Assembly: GCA_024235795.1 (NCBI GenBank)
Contig: JACKLR010000002.1
Coordinates: 930,001 to 994,000 of the forward strand
DNA: 64,000 nucleotides
Source: Burkholderiales bacterium
GTDB lineage: Bacteria; Pseudomonadota; Gammaproteobacteria; Burkholderiales; Nitrosomonadaceae
Reading direction: 5' to 3'
Shown: in pieces, positions 56,017-64,000 of the stretch
Layout of the letters: every line of letters starts with the position of its first letter
Numbering within the stretch: the first letter of the stretch is position 1
Position numbers and translations under genes: made by a program
The notes under the pieces: generated by a model
Seen by the model: the letters and a program-made list of their open reading frames with translations, nothing else
Database searches by the model: none
Told to the model about the DNA's origin: nothing

Positions 56017-59000
56017 GATTTGTTCAATCCCTCCCGTACCACCTGTACAATTCGTTCAATCATCGCTTTGGCCTGATCCATGCCAGAGCCGACTTTTTTG
56101 CATTCGGCAAAAATCATCGGCAGGAGGTTTTTACGGATTTCCGCTTCAATGTTTTGCGCATTGATTGAATGCTCGGCAACAGCGTTAGTGATGATCTCAT
56201 CGACCTTGAATGAAAGTTCCACCCAGCGGTCTGAGGTTGTTTCATCAATCGTAGCAAGGTTTTCGCCGATCATCATTTTCAGTACGCCGTAATAGGCTTG
56301 TGCATGCTTATTGTCGGCGAATTTGTCCGGCAGACCTTCGACTTCACGCTTTTCAATCTTTTCTTCAAATTCCCGAAACAACATGTATTGCTTGAGTGGA
56401 TGATCGAATAACGCTTCAGCTTCTTCAATAATCTTTTTCAACAGCCTGGAAAACACTTCTTGCGCGTAAGGATCATCGCGCAGATTTTGTTCGATCATGC
56501 GTGTGATGCGTGTTTTGATGATGTCGGTTTCATTGCGGGTTTTTTCATCCGACCACTCTTTGGGATCAGCCGCCTTGCCCATTTTGTTGACTTCATAGAC
56601 GCCTTCGAGCTCTCTGACTTCCACACCAACCACATGCTTATCCATCAGCTTTTTGATCTGCGCGGCATATTCATCATAATCGACCGATTCACCGGCATCG
56701 GTTTTGGCAAGCTGCCGTAGCGCGGTAAATTGCTTGACCGTTTCCTTGTAGTGCCTGCGATCATCTTCGGAAAAGCTCTTGTCTTCATAAAAACTGGCAG
56801 ATTGCAGCGCAATCTTGAGGCAATTGGTGAATTCGCTTAAGCGATCATAAAAATCCTCACGTATTTTCAAATTTACGTCGATCATCTCGCCATTACGTTC
56901 CTGCATGCGCGGCACAATGACCTGGCGTAACTGCTCTATATCGCCCTTGTTTTTAACATCCTTAAAGATCGCCCACAGATCAGCATAATGGCGTGGCAGC
57001 TTTTTATATTCAGTACTCATTTGCTGATAGAGCCCCTCGATATCATTGATATCAAAGCCGCCTTGCGTGCGGCTGGCTAAATCTTGGTATTTGGCGATGG
57101 TGGTATCGAGCTCCGCCAGAATGCCGCGATAATCAATCAGCAAGCCGAATTGTTTTTTTGGGTGTAGACGGTTGACGCGCGCGATGGCCTGAATCAGGCT
57201 GTGTTCCTTGAGCGGCTTGTCGATATAGAGCACGGTATTTCGGGGTTCATCAAAACCGGTCAGCAATTTATCAACCACGATCAGAATTTTAAGATCGTCA
57301 TCGTTTTCAAACCGCTCGACAATATGCTTCGTGTAATCTTTTTCATCCTGCTTGCCGACATGCTCGTTCCACCATTTTGTCACTTCGGGAATGCCGGATT
57401 CATCTACGTCCACATTACCTTCGCGCGTATCGGGTGCGGACATGACGATTGCCGATTCAAACAAGCCCAGCTCATCCATAAACTGCTTGTATTTGATCGC
57501 CGATAATTTGCTATCACAGGCGAGTTGCCCTTTCAGTCCTTCATCAATGTTTTTGACAAAGTGATTAGCGATATCATAGGCAATCAGGCGAATGCGGTCT
57601 TCGGATTGATAGAGATGACCTTTTTTGGCGAATTTCTTCTTAAGGTCGGTCTTTTGTTCGTCAGTCAGCCCTTCGGTAATACGCTCAAACCAGCTGTCAA
57701 TTGCGCGTTCATTGACATCCAAATCGGGAATGCGCTCTTCGTACAATAGCGGCGTGACAGTTTTATCTTCCACCGCCCGCTGCATGGTATAGGCGTGAAT
57801 AATCGGGCCGAATTTATTGGTGGTTTTATCGTCCTTAAGCAGTGGCGTGCCGGTAAAGGCGACAAAGGCCGCATTGGGTAGCGCCCGGCGCATGCGGATA
57901 TAATTCTCTCCGCCTTGACCGCGGTGGCCTTCATCGACCAGCACGATAATGTCCGAGCTGGGGTTGTGGCATTCCGGCATTTTGGCGGCGATGGCAAATT
58001 TATTGATGATGGTAAAAATAATACGCTCGGTGCCTGTGGCAATCTGCTCAGCCAACCGCTTACCGGAAGTCGCCATCGCGGCGGCTTTGTCTTTCCTGCT
58101 TGCCAGTTCTCCGCCGGTGCTGAATGTTTTGCTGAGCTGACCTTCCAAGTCGACACGATCCGTCACCACAACAATGCGGCATCGCTTCAGCGATTCATGC
58201 AGGATCAGCGCCTTGGACAAAAATACCATGGTGAAGGATTTGCCCGAGCCGGTGGTATGCCAAATCACGCCGCCTTGCCGTGCGCCTTGCCTGTCTTTGG
58301 AATTAATGCGCTCAATCAGGCGCTTGATCCCGAAAACCTGCTGATAACGTGCGGCGACCTTGCCGACCTTTTTGTCAAACAGCACAAAGTATCGCGTCAT
58401 TTCCAGCAACCGATCAGGAGAAAGCAGGCTGATCAAAAGCCGGTCTTGTTCGGTCACGGCCAGTTCACCGCCAGCAATCAGATTTTCATACCATTTCTGA
58501 TCCTGACCTGGCCGATGCGAAAACAAAGCCGCCTTAGCCGATTCGTCCAATACCTTGTTTTTAACCGCGTAGAATTCCGGATCGCGGATATCTTCCTCGC
58601 GCCAGCGCGCCCAAAACTTAATCGGTGTGCCTTGTGTGCCGTAACGCCCATCCGCCCCGTTAATGGAAAACAGCAATTGCGCATAGGCAAATAAATGCGG
58701 AATTTCATCATTGCGCTGGTTGCGCAGGTTTTGTGAAATGCCTTCGTCTATCGTCGGGCCTTTGCCCGCATGATTGTCCGGGCGCTTGGCTTCAATCACG
58801 GCCAGCGGCAAGCCGTTCACAAAACAAACAATATCCGGCCTGCGGTGATCCACGCCGCCGGTGCGCTGCACGTTATATTCCTCGGTAAATAGGAAGCTGT
58901 TATTGGCCGGATTGTTCCAGTCGATAATTGGGAGCGTCGGATTAGTTTTCTTGCCATCGACAAATTCCTTCACCGAGATGCCATAGAGCAAATGGTTGTA

Positions 59001-59294
59001 GATTTTTTCATTGGCAACGCCCAAACCTTCATTGAGCGCCGGGCTACACAGCTCGGTAATGACGTTATCAATCGCCTGTTCGGAAAAAGAGCGTTCCTTT
59101 CCGCCATAGGTATAGCGGCGCTTGCGCAGCTCATCGCGTAACACCTCACGTAAGACCACTTCGCTGGTTTTGCCGTCCCGTGCCGACAAGGCTTGCTCCG
59201 GTGACAGAAAACGCCAGCCCAGATTATGCATCAATGTGAGCGCCGGTATCTTGGCGCTGTACTCTTCCTGGAATTTGGGGAGCGTTACTTCCAT
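56013..59294 (-). CDS. hsdR: Type I restriction enzyme, restriction/translocase subunit HsdR
   Basis: 1093 residues from ATG 59294, which has AAGGA nine bases upstream; a TTG 18 bases earlier is in frame. The endonuclease domain has RPDIVCFVNGLPLAVIEAKR (the D...ExK nuclease motif). The translocase has HTTGSGKSFT (Walker A), LVDEGHRGQ (DEGH) and FTGTPLL. The C-terminal half is helical and contacts HsdM. It cuts unmethylated DNA after translocation. The start overlaps the Abi gene by 10 bp. Confidence 0.95.
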   Translation of the reverse strand: MEVTLPKFQEEYSAKIPALTLMHNLGWRFLSPEQALSARDGKTSEVVLREVLRDELRKRRYTYGGKERSFSEQAIDNVITELCSPALNEGLGVANEKIYNHLLYGISVKEFVDGKKTNPTLPIIDWNNPANNSFLFTEEYNVQRTGGVDHRRPDIVCFVNGLPLAVIEAKRPDNHAGKGPTIDEGISQNLRNQRNDEIPHLFAYAQLLFSINGADGRYGTQGTPIKFWARWREEDIRDPEFYAVKNKVLDESAKAALFSHRPGQDQKWYENLIAGGELAVTEQDRLLISLLSPDRLLEMTRYFVLFDKKVGKVAARYQQVFGIKRLIERINSKDRQGARQGGVIWHTTGSGKSFTMVFLSKALILHESLKRCRIVVVTDRVDLEGQLSKTFSTGGELASRKDKAAAMATSGKRLAEQIATGTERIIFTIINKFAIAAKMPECHNPSSDIIVLVDEGHRGQGGENYIRMRRALPNAAFVAFTGTPLLKDDKTTNKFGPIIHAYTMQRAVEDKTVTPLLYEERIPDLDVNERAIDSWFERITEGLTDEQKTDLKKKFAKKGHLYQSEDRIRLIAYDIANHFVKNIDEGLKGQLACDSKLSAIKYKQFMDELGLFESAIVMSAPDTREGNVDVDESGIPEVTKWWNEHVGKQDEKDYTKHIVERFENDDDLKILIVVDKLLTGFDEPRNTVLYIDKPLKEHSLIQAIARVNRLHPKKQFGLLIDYRGILAELDTTIAKYQDLASRTQGGFDINDIEGLYQQMSTEYKKLPRHYADLWAIFKDVKNKGDIEQLRQVIVPRMQERNGEMIDVNLKIREDFYDRLSEFTNCLKIALQSASFYEDKSFSEDDRRHYKETVKQFTALRQLAKTDAGESVDYDEYAAQIKKLMDKHVVGVEVRELEGVYEVNKMGKAADPKEWSDEKTRNETDIIKTRITRMIEQNLRDDPYAQEVFSRLLKKIIEEAEALFDHPLKQYMLFREFEEKIEKREVEGLPDKFADNKHAQAYYGVLKMMIGENLATIDETTSDRWVELSFKVDEIITNAVAEHSINAQNIEAEIRKNLLPMIFAECKKVGSGMDQAKAMIERIVQVVREGLNKS

Positions 59295-60190
59295 ATCGGA
59301 TGTTCCTTCCAATTTTCAGGCATTCCCATCGCCAAGCGCCATTTATCGTGTACGGCAATCGCTTCTATTAGCTCATTACATTGTTTGCACCAGTTATCTC
59401 CATTGTTGGTTGTTCGAAGCAGATAACGAAGCATTAACAAGATATAAAAGACACGGTCGTTTCGTGGCGTTATTGGCGGCTTCCATTCAGGTAAACTCGA
59501 ATTTTCGGGACGTATAGCCAGCTCTCTATTCCAAAGCCGACTGTGATGAGCGCATACATTGCGAATATAGGTCAGCTTATGAAGCCAATCAGCAAGACGT
59601 TTATGATGCAAATTGAGATTACCTGAAATCACTTTTTTATCGTTATGTTTTAAACCCTGATAACAAAAAGAAAGGCTTCCAAGAGACATGACTTCGGTTA
59701 GCATCCAAATGGGCAGTGTCGGGAATCCGGAATATTTATTCTTGTAATGGCTGATAAAGGCATCATTGGAGCGCTTCACTTCATCTTCTAGTTTTGATAA
59801 CCATTCGGCATGTCTGAACTGAGGGTGAAAATTGTTGGGATCAGTATGACCAAAAGCGCCATAACTATGGCCGAAGTGATATGTAATCAGCGTGCGTAGA
59901 TAAACCTCTACACGTTCAATCGCATCAATTACAAGCAAGCGCAAATGACGGTCGAACTCGTATAAACCGATAACATTATCAAAACTGGTGCCTTCAACGA
60001 ATTTGCTTGTGACATCACCATTGCCGTCTTTCAAACGAAACGGATACCAATACGCGCTCAGGCGGTAATAACTTATAGTGCTGAGTTGTAATAATGCATG
60101 ACTATGATCATTAATGATCAGACCACGTTTTTTGAGGTGCTCTAGCTGATCATTGAATGTGAGGGCTGGTTTCTGGTAAGTCTCAGTCAT
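59285..60190 (-). CDS. Abi_2 family (AbiD/AbiF-like) abortive-infection protein
   Basis: 301 residues from ATG 60190 with GGAGGTCTTA upstream. Family marks: LTFNDQLEHLKKRGLIIND near the start, LSTISYYRLSAYWYPFR, and the HEPN motif RNVCAHHSRLWNR (RxxxxH) near residues 214-226. Such proteins act as phage-induced RNases or growth arrest factors in lactococcal Abi systems. The gene lies between hsdS and hsdR and overlaps hsdR by 10 bp, so it is made together with the restriction enzyme. A second line of defence that fires if restriction fails is the natural hypothesis. Confidence 0.88.
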   Translation of the reverse strand: MTETYQKPALTFNDQLEHLKKRGLIINDHSHALLQLSTISYYRLSAYWYPFRLKDGNGDVTSKFVEGTSFDNVIGLYEFDRHLRLLVIDAIERVEVYLRTLITYHFGHSYGAFGHTDPNNFHPQFRHAEWLSKLEDEVKRSNDAFISHYKNKYSGFPTLPIWMLTEVMSLGSLSFCYQGLKHNDKKVISGNLNLHHKRLADWLHKLTYIRNVCAHHSRLWNRELAIRPENSSLPEWKPPITPRNDRVFYILLMLRYLLRTTNNGDNWCKQCNELIEAIAVHDKWRLAMGMPENWKEHPIWK

Positions 60191-60348
60191 TAAGACCTCC
60201 AGAATGCGGGTATAAAAAAAGCCGCCAAGGTTGCGCATTGTTAAGAGGCGTGGCGACTATGTTATCTCCAGTATAACGGCAAAAGGCGAAAAAATTCAAG
60301 CAAAAGTTTTGACATTGTTCAAACCAGCCATTTTTCAAGCTTTTTCTA

Positions 60349-61563
60349 TCAGGCACGGGCGGCCTCCTTTTGGGGGAGTTCGTCTTCACCCACCATCACG
60401 CGGCGTTTTCCGGTGAGGAGTTGTTGCATCAACGCTTTTTTCTCCTGTCTGAGGCTATTAAGTTTGTTTTGCAAACTGGATATGATTGAATCACAATTGT
60501 TAAGAATGTCTGCGATTCTTTTTTGCTCTTCATATTCAGGGCAGTAAATAGAAAGCCCTGCAACGTCAGAAGAATTGATGGCTGGATAGTTTGTACCAAC
60601 AACAAGAGCATTTATTTGGCCGGTTATGTGGGCGCTAAATAAGTAGTGGTAGACGTAATCACCGCACATATTTTTCTTGGGTGTCAGCACAGAAAAGCCT
60701 GTAGATGCAATGCAGTCAGCATGTGCTACAGAAACTTTAGCGAAACCTTGAAGATTTGGGCGGACTGTAGCAAAAAGCAGATCACCTTCAGTTAGTACTC
60801 TTCTTGCACGACTTGGAGAATTTTCATATTTGTGACGATCCAATTTAGAAGAGATGCGGCCAGCCATTACATCGGATAAAGAAATATAATCAAATTCAAA
60901 ATCATTGGGTGTCTTTTTACCCAAACTTTCGGCATCGATTTTAAGTAAATCTGAGAAGTGAAAACGCTTGAACTCCCTACTAAAACCGGGGAGACGTTTT
61001 TTGCCGGTGAGGAGTTGTTGCATGAGAGCTTTTTTTTGCTGCTGGCTGTTGTTCAGCAGCTTTTCCGTGACTTCAATCGCCCGATCCCATGTGGAGAGAA
61101 TTCTGGCGATTTTCTTTTGTTCTGAAAGAGGGGGTAAAACTAGCTTTAAGGGAGTTAAATCTTTTAGGTAAATTCTAACTCTTACACTGCCATTACCGGC
61201 TCTGACCATGAAATCATTCCACTTATGAGAACGACGAAATTGGTCAAAGTATTCAGTGAGCAATAATTCTTCATTACAATAAAAAACAACGTAGTCAGGA
61301 CTTACCAAACAATCATCTTCTACTTTCCACCGACATATTGAGCCTACATTTAGTCGCATTGGATTGTACGCAAACCAGTCCTTTTTAACGATCTTGCATC
61401 TATCAACAGTTTCACCCTTAACTTGGTCTTTCATATTGACCATGCCAAGTGACTTGTTAACTGAACGCAAATCATCATGACTAAGTTTATTGCCTTTGTT
61501 CCTAAGACTTGACCCAATCAGGCATTCATAAAGACTTTTATGTGCCCACCCCTCAGGAACCAT
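60349..61563 (-). CDS. hsdS: Type I restriction enzyme specificity subunit HsdS, full size
   Basis: 404 residues from ATG 61563 (AAGGAG eight bases upstream). Two target-recognition domains (about 1-145 and 190-350), each followed by a conserved helical segment ending QLLTGKKR or QLLTGKRR. LPPLSEQKKIARILSTWDRA and CPEYEEQKRIADILNNCDS are the conserved spacers. It overlaps hsdM by 11 bp. Each domain reads one half of a bipartite site. Confidence 0.93.
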   Translation of the reverse strand: MVPEGWAHKSLYECLIGSSLRNKGNKLSHDDLRSVNKSLGMVNMKDQVKGETVDRCKIVKKDWFAYNPMRLNVGSICRWKVEDDCLVSPDYVVFYCNEELLLTEYFDQFRRSHKWNDFMVRAGNGSVRVRIYLKDLTPLKLVLPPLSEQKKIARILSTWDRAIEVTEKLLNNSQQQKKALMQQLLTGKKRLPGFSREFKRFHFSDLLKIDAESLGKKTPNDFEFDYISLSDVMAGRISSKLDRHKYENSPSRARRVLTEGDLLFATVRPNLQGFAKVSVAHADCIASTGFSVLTPKKNMCGDYVYHYLFSAHITGQINALVVGTNYPAINSSDVAGLSIYCPEYEEQKRIADILNNCDSIISSLQNKLNSLRQEKKALMQQLLTGKRRVMVGEDELPQKEAARA

Positions 61564-63076
61564 AGCCAAGCTCCTTCAAATAGCCATCCATTTCCGTTTC
61601 CAGTGCGGCAAGTTGGGTTTTGAGTTCCGCGCGTTCCTTGCGCACGGCCATGAGGTCGATTTCTTCTTCCTCCTCAAACGTATCGACATAGCGCGGAATG
61701 TTGAGGTTATAATCGTTTTCCTGAATTTCTTCCAAACTGGCAAGATAAGCATATTTATCGACACTCACACGGGCGCGGTAAGTGGCTACGATTTTGTCGA
61801 TATTCTCCGGCGTGAGCAGGTTTTGGTTTTTCCCGGCCTTGAATTCGCGGCTGGCGTCGATGAACAGGACGCTGCTATCAGGCTTGTCTTTTTTGAAAAT
61901 CAAAATCGCCGCCGGTATACCGGTGCCGTAAAACAGCTTTTCCGGCAGGCCGATTACGCAATCGAGTAAATTTTCCTCGATGAGTTGTTGCCGTATCCTT
62001 CCTTCTGCGCTGCCGCGAAACAGCACGCCATGAGGTACGACCACACCCATGCGCCCGGTTTTGGGTTTGAGTGTTTCGACCATGTGCAGGATAAAGGCGT
62101 AATCACCCTTGGTCTTTGGCGGCACGCCCCGGCGGAACCGCCCGAAGGGATCATGTTCGGCCTCATCATGCCCCCATTTGTCGAGGCTGAACGGCGGATT
62201 GGCGGTGACGATATCAAAATGCATCACCCCGCCGTTTTTATCGAGCAGCTTAGGATTGCGGATGGTGTCACCCCATTCGACTTTGTGATTATCCTCGCCA
62301 TGTAGAAACATATTCATCTTGGCTAACGACCATGTGGAGCCGATAGCCTCCTGCCCATAGAGCGCATATTTTTTGCTATTAAACCGGTCGCGGATTTTAC
62401 GGCCACATTTCATGAGCAAGGAGCCTGAACCGCAAGCTGGATCAGAAATCGTATCGCCTTCCTGAGGATCGAGTATTTCTGCGATCAGGTCGGAGACTTC
62501 CGGCGGGGTGTAGAATTCACCGGCCTTTTGCCCGCCACCAGCGGCGAACAGTTTGATCAGATATTCATAAGCGTTACCGATAATATCCAATGAACCGATA
62601 CGACTGGGGCGCAAATTAAGTTCCGGTTTGGCAAAGTCTTCCAGCAAGTGGCGCAGGATGGTGTTTTTCTGCTTTTCTTCACCGAGCTTGTCGGTGTTGA
62701 AGCTGATATCCTGAAACACGGACTTTGACGCATCGCGCAGCTTGGTGCCGTTGGCTTCCTCTAACGCGTGCAGCGCTTGATCAATACGCTCGCCGTTTCC
62801 GGGTTCATGGCGTTTTTCGTAGAGGGTGTAAAAGCTGGAACCGGGCGGCAGAACGAAGCGTTCATTCTTCATCATCTCGGTAATCAGCTCAGGCTCGTCG
62901 CCATGTTCTTTTTTGTATTCGTCATAGTGATCCTGCCAAACATCCGAGATGTATTTCAGGAAGAGCATGGTCAGGATAAAGTCTTTATAGGTGTCGGCAC
63001 TGACCGTGCCACGGAATGTATCGCATGCCGCCCACAGGGCTTTGTTGAGTGCGTCCTGGTTGATGGGTGTGTTCAT
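61553..63076 (-). CDS. hsdM: Type I restriction enzyme methyltransferase subunit HsdM
   Basis: 507 residues. N-terminal HsdM_N helices, SAM-binding DPACGSGSLLMKC (motif I, about 216-228) and catalytic TANPPFSLDKWG (motif IV), as in N6-adenine methyltransferases. It methylates the site chosen by HsdS and protects host DNA. The start overlaps the stop of the half-size HsdS by ATGA (4 bp). Confidence 0.95.
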   Translation of the reverse strand: MNTPINQDALNKALWAACDTFRGTVSADTYKDFILTMLFLKYISDVWQDHYDEYKKEHGDEPELITEMMKNERFVLPPGSSFYTLYEKRHEPGNGERIDQALHALEEANGTKLRDASKSVFQDISFNTDKLGEEKQKNTILRHLLEDFAKPELNLRPSRIGSLDIIGNAYEYLIKLFAAGGGQKAGEFYTPPEVSDLIAEILDPQEGDTISDPACGSGSLLMKCGRKIRDRFNSKKYALYGQEAIGSTWSLAKMNMFLHGEDNHKVEWGDTIRNPKLLDKNGGVMHFDIVTANPPFSLDKWGHDEAEHDPFGRFRRGVPPKTKGDYAFILHMVETLKPKTGRMGVVVPHGVLFRGSAEGRIRQQLIEENLLDCVIGLPEKLFYGTGIPAAILIFKKDKPDSSVLFIDASREFKAGKNQNLLTPENIDKIVATYRARVSVDKYAYLASLEEIQENDYNLNIPRYVDTFEEEEEIDLMAVRKERAELKTQLAALETEMDGYLKELGYGS

Positions 63077-63696
63077 GATTGTGCTTCCCTGTGCGTTTTT
63101 GCTGTTTGTAAAGTTTTACCCGCCATCAGATCGCTGGCAAGCGTATGCATTAATTTATCGGCGTTTCTGATCAGCTCAGTATACAATTTCTTTTCTTGCA
63201 GTATAGCTTTATGCAGTCCGAGGATTTTGTGTTGTGTTTCCAAAGGAGGTACGGTGATTTCAGCTTGCTCCAGTATCGAGCGCCGGATGCTTTTAGTGAG
63301 CGAGCCTTCTGCCGCGCTGTCGAAGTATTTTTGTAAAGGTCGTTGATTGAGCTGCCAGACCAGAAAGGCAGGCAAAAGTGAAGGATTAGTTACACGTAGA
63401 ATATAAAAGTGCGGTGCACAGATGGTTTGTTTGTCTATCTCCTCGATGAGCACCGCGTAGTTATAGGAGCCGCGTGCGACAAACAATATATCACCCGACA
63501 TGAGCCAATAGGGTTGTTTCTTGCCGGATAATTCAGTTTCGATCACGCTGTCCCAGCGTACGCCATCTTCCGGTGAAACATCTTTCATCTGGATAGCGTA
63601 AATGCCGCTACCGGATTTTTCCGGTATTTTTCCCCTGAAAGGGTGTCCTGAAGACAAAGTGACGGCATTGACTAGCTTCAAAATAATTTCCTTCAT
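63073..63696 (-). CDS. Half-size HsdS-like specificity protein (one recognition domain)
   Basis: 207 residues from ATG 63696. A single target-recognition domain followed by the HsdS spacer (ITVPPLETQHKILGLHKAIL) and a coiled coil. Half S proteins can dimerise or pair with a full HsdS to change specificity. It is the first gene of the operon; downstream hsdM overlaps it by four bases. The operon thus has three recognition domains. Unlike the full HsdS, it lacks the QQLLTGK repeats. Confidence 0.85.
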   Translation of the reverse strand: MKEIILKLVNAVTLSSGHPFRGKIPEKSGSGIYAIQMKDVSPEDGVRWDSVIETELSGKKQPYWLMSGDILFVARGSYNYAVLIEEIDKQTICAPHFYILRVTNPSLLPAFLVWQLNQRPLQKYFDSAAEGSLTKSIRRSILEQAEITVPPLETQHKILGLHKAILQEKKLYTELIRNADKLMHTLASDLMAGKTLQTAKTHREAQS

Positions 63697-63713
63697 TGAC
63701 AATGATGCGGAAT

Positions 63714-63742
63714 ATTAGAATCAAAAGTGAATCCGATGTCAA
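63714..63742 (-). promoter_or_regulatory. Probable sigma-70 promoter of the restriction operon
   Basis: On the minus strand TTGACA (63742-63737), a 17-bp spacer, then TCTAAT (63719-63714). The -10 box has one mismatch to TATAAT. It ends only 18 bp before the ATG at 63696, so the leader is very short and lacks a strong ribosome site. Confidence 0.6.
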
Positions 63743-63752
63743 GGAAAATATT

Positions 63753-63773
63753 TGCATCATGAAAGATGATGCA
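63753..63773. promoter_or_regulatory. Perfect inverted repeat next to the hsd promoter
   Basis: TGCATCAT (63753-63760) and ATGATGCA (63766-63773) are perfect 8-bp arms around GAAAG. It lies about 10 bp upstream of the -35 box. No T-run follows on the minus strand, so a protein-binding site is more likely than a terminator for the gene ending at 63876. Confidence 0.45.
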
Positions 63774-63875
63774 TTGAATAAAGTTAGGCAGATGCCAAAT
63801 AAACAGGGGTAGATAGCTGATGGCGAATGAGCAGATTAAGGCCAAAAACGATCAATCGCATTTTCTTAGGCACGT

Positions 63876-64000
63876 CTAAAAAGGTGGGTCTTTCTTTTCC
63901 CAGCGATAGCGCTTAACTTGAAAATCACTAGAAGAGAATTTAACAGAGTTGATAATATGTACCCATATATTATCCGTATCTATTTTTAAAGTAGGCTCAC
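63876..64000 (-). CDS. C-terminal end of an unknown gene (cut by the window edge)
   Basis: The minus-strand frame is open from the right edge to TAG at 63876-63878, giving 40 residues: EPTLKIDTDNIWVHIINSVK, then FSSSDFQVKRYRWEKKDPPF. The composition is protein-like and the frame is the only long one there. No family recognised. It is upstream of the restriction operon on the same strand and separated by about 180 bp with a promoter, so probably not part of it. Confidence 0.4.
   Translation of the reverse strand, partial: EPTLKIDTDNIWVHIINSVKFSSSDFQVKRYRWEKKDPPF

Overview
The window reads as chromosomal DNA of a Gram-negative proteobacterium. Evidence: FadL- and DsbD-type envelope proteins, lipobox and signal-peptide proteins, a cutA-dsbD-tlpA run, ttcA, and a NarX/NarL-style two-component pair. 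By eye the G+C is in the mid-forties, with more AT-rich patches around 18.3-19.8 kb and 22.4-22.7 kb. The gene set (cutA-dsbD-tlpA, ttcA, dapE) fits a beta- or gammaproteobacterium; I cannot name a genus.

0-17 kb, housekeeping and lipid metabolism: the end of a 2-oxoacid:ferredoxin oxidoreductase alpha gene with its beta gene, an acyl-CoA ligase, a short-chain dehydrogenase, a class II (B12-dependent) ribonucleotide reductase, a BCCT osmolyte transporter, a FadL porin probably started by ATT, a PAS-GGDEF-EAL protein, a histidine phosphatase, a hybrid histidine kinase, a YjbQ protein, and an ACP-KASII pair. 17-23 kb holds poorly known genes and an AT-rich gene for a HEPN-type protein, which an IS21-family element has split. 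I can rejoin the reading frame by removing the element and one copy of its 5-bp target duplication. 22.7-29.8 kb: a GST-like protein, a small Cys-rich protein, a fadE-fadD-like operon and dapE.

29.8-36.3 kb is the most interesting native region. A NarX/NarL-like two-component system with a duplicated sensor (GAF-like) domain lies among three paralogous small secreted helical proteins that share a KPRxxxFG core. Four copies of a paired motif (GGGAAACyATT-like, 23 bp apart) lie in the region. Three of them sit 65-71 bp upstream of the three paralog start codons, as expected of an activator site. Two of the promoters lie in a nearly identical 600-bp duplication that also carries a broken ParE-like toxin gene. 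36.3-45.4 kb: glpK, cutA-dsbD-tlpA, ttcA, a tight cupredoxin-DUF411-cytochrome c operon, and guanine deaminase.

45.8-64 kb is a mobile and defence island: an integrase C-terminal remnant, mobC, a relaxase, the antirestriction gene ardA, an IS1595-family element with an 8-bp target duplication, and a tandem of one truncated and one complete IS3-family element. The ISs cut up an unknown gene, or two neighbouring ones. Next come 19 perfect copies of a 7-bp repeat, then a type I restriction-modification operon read leftward: half-size HsdS, HsdM, full-size HsdS, an Abi_2 HEPN protein, HsdR and a YgjP-like metalloprotein. Most adjacent genes in it overlap. A near-consensus promoter and a 21-bp inverted repeat precede it.
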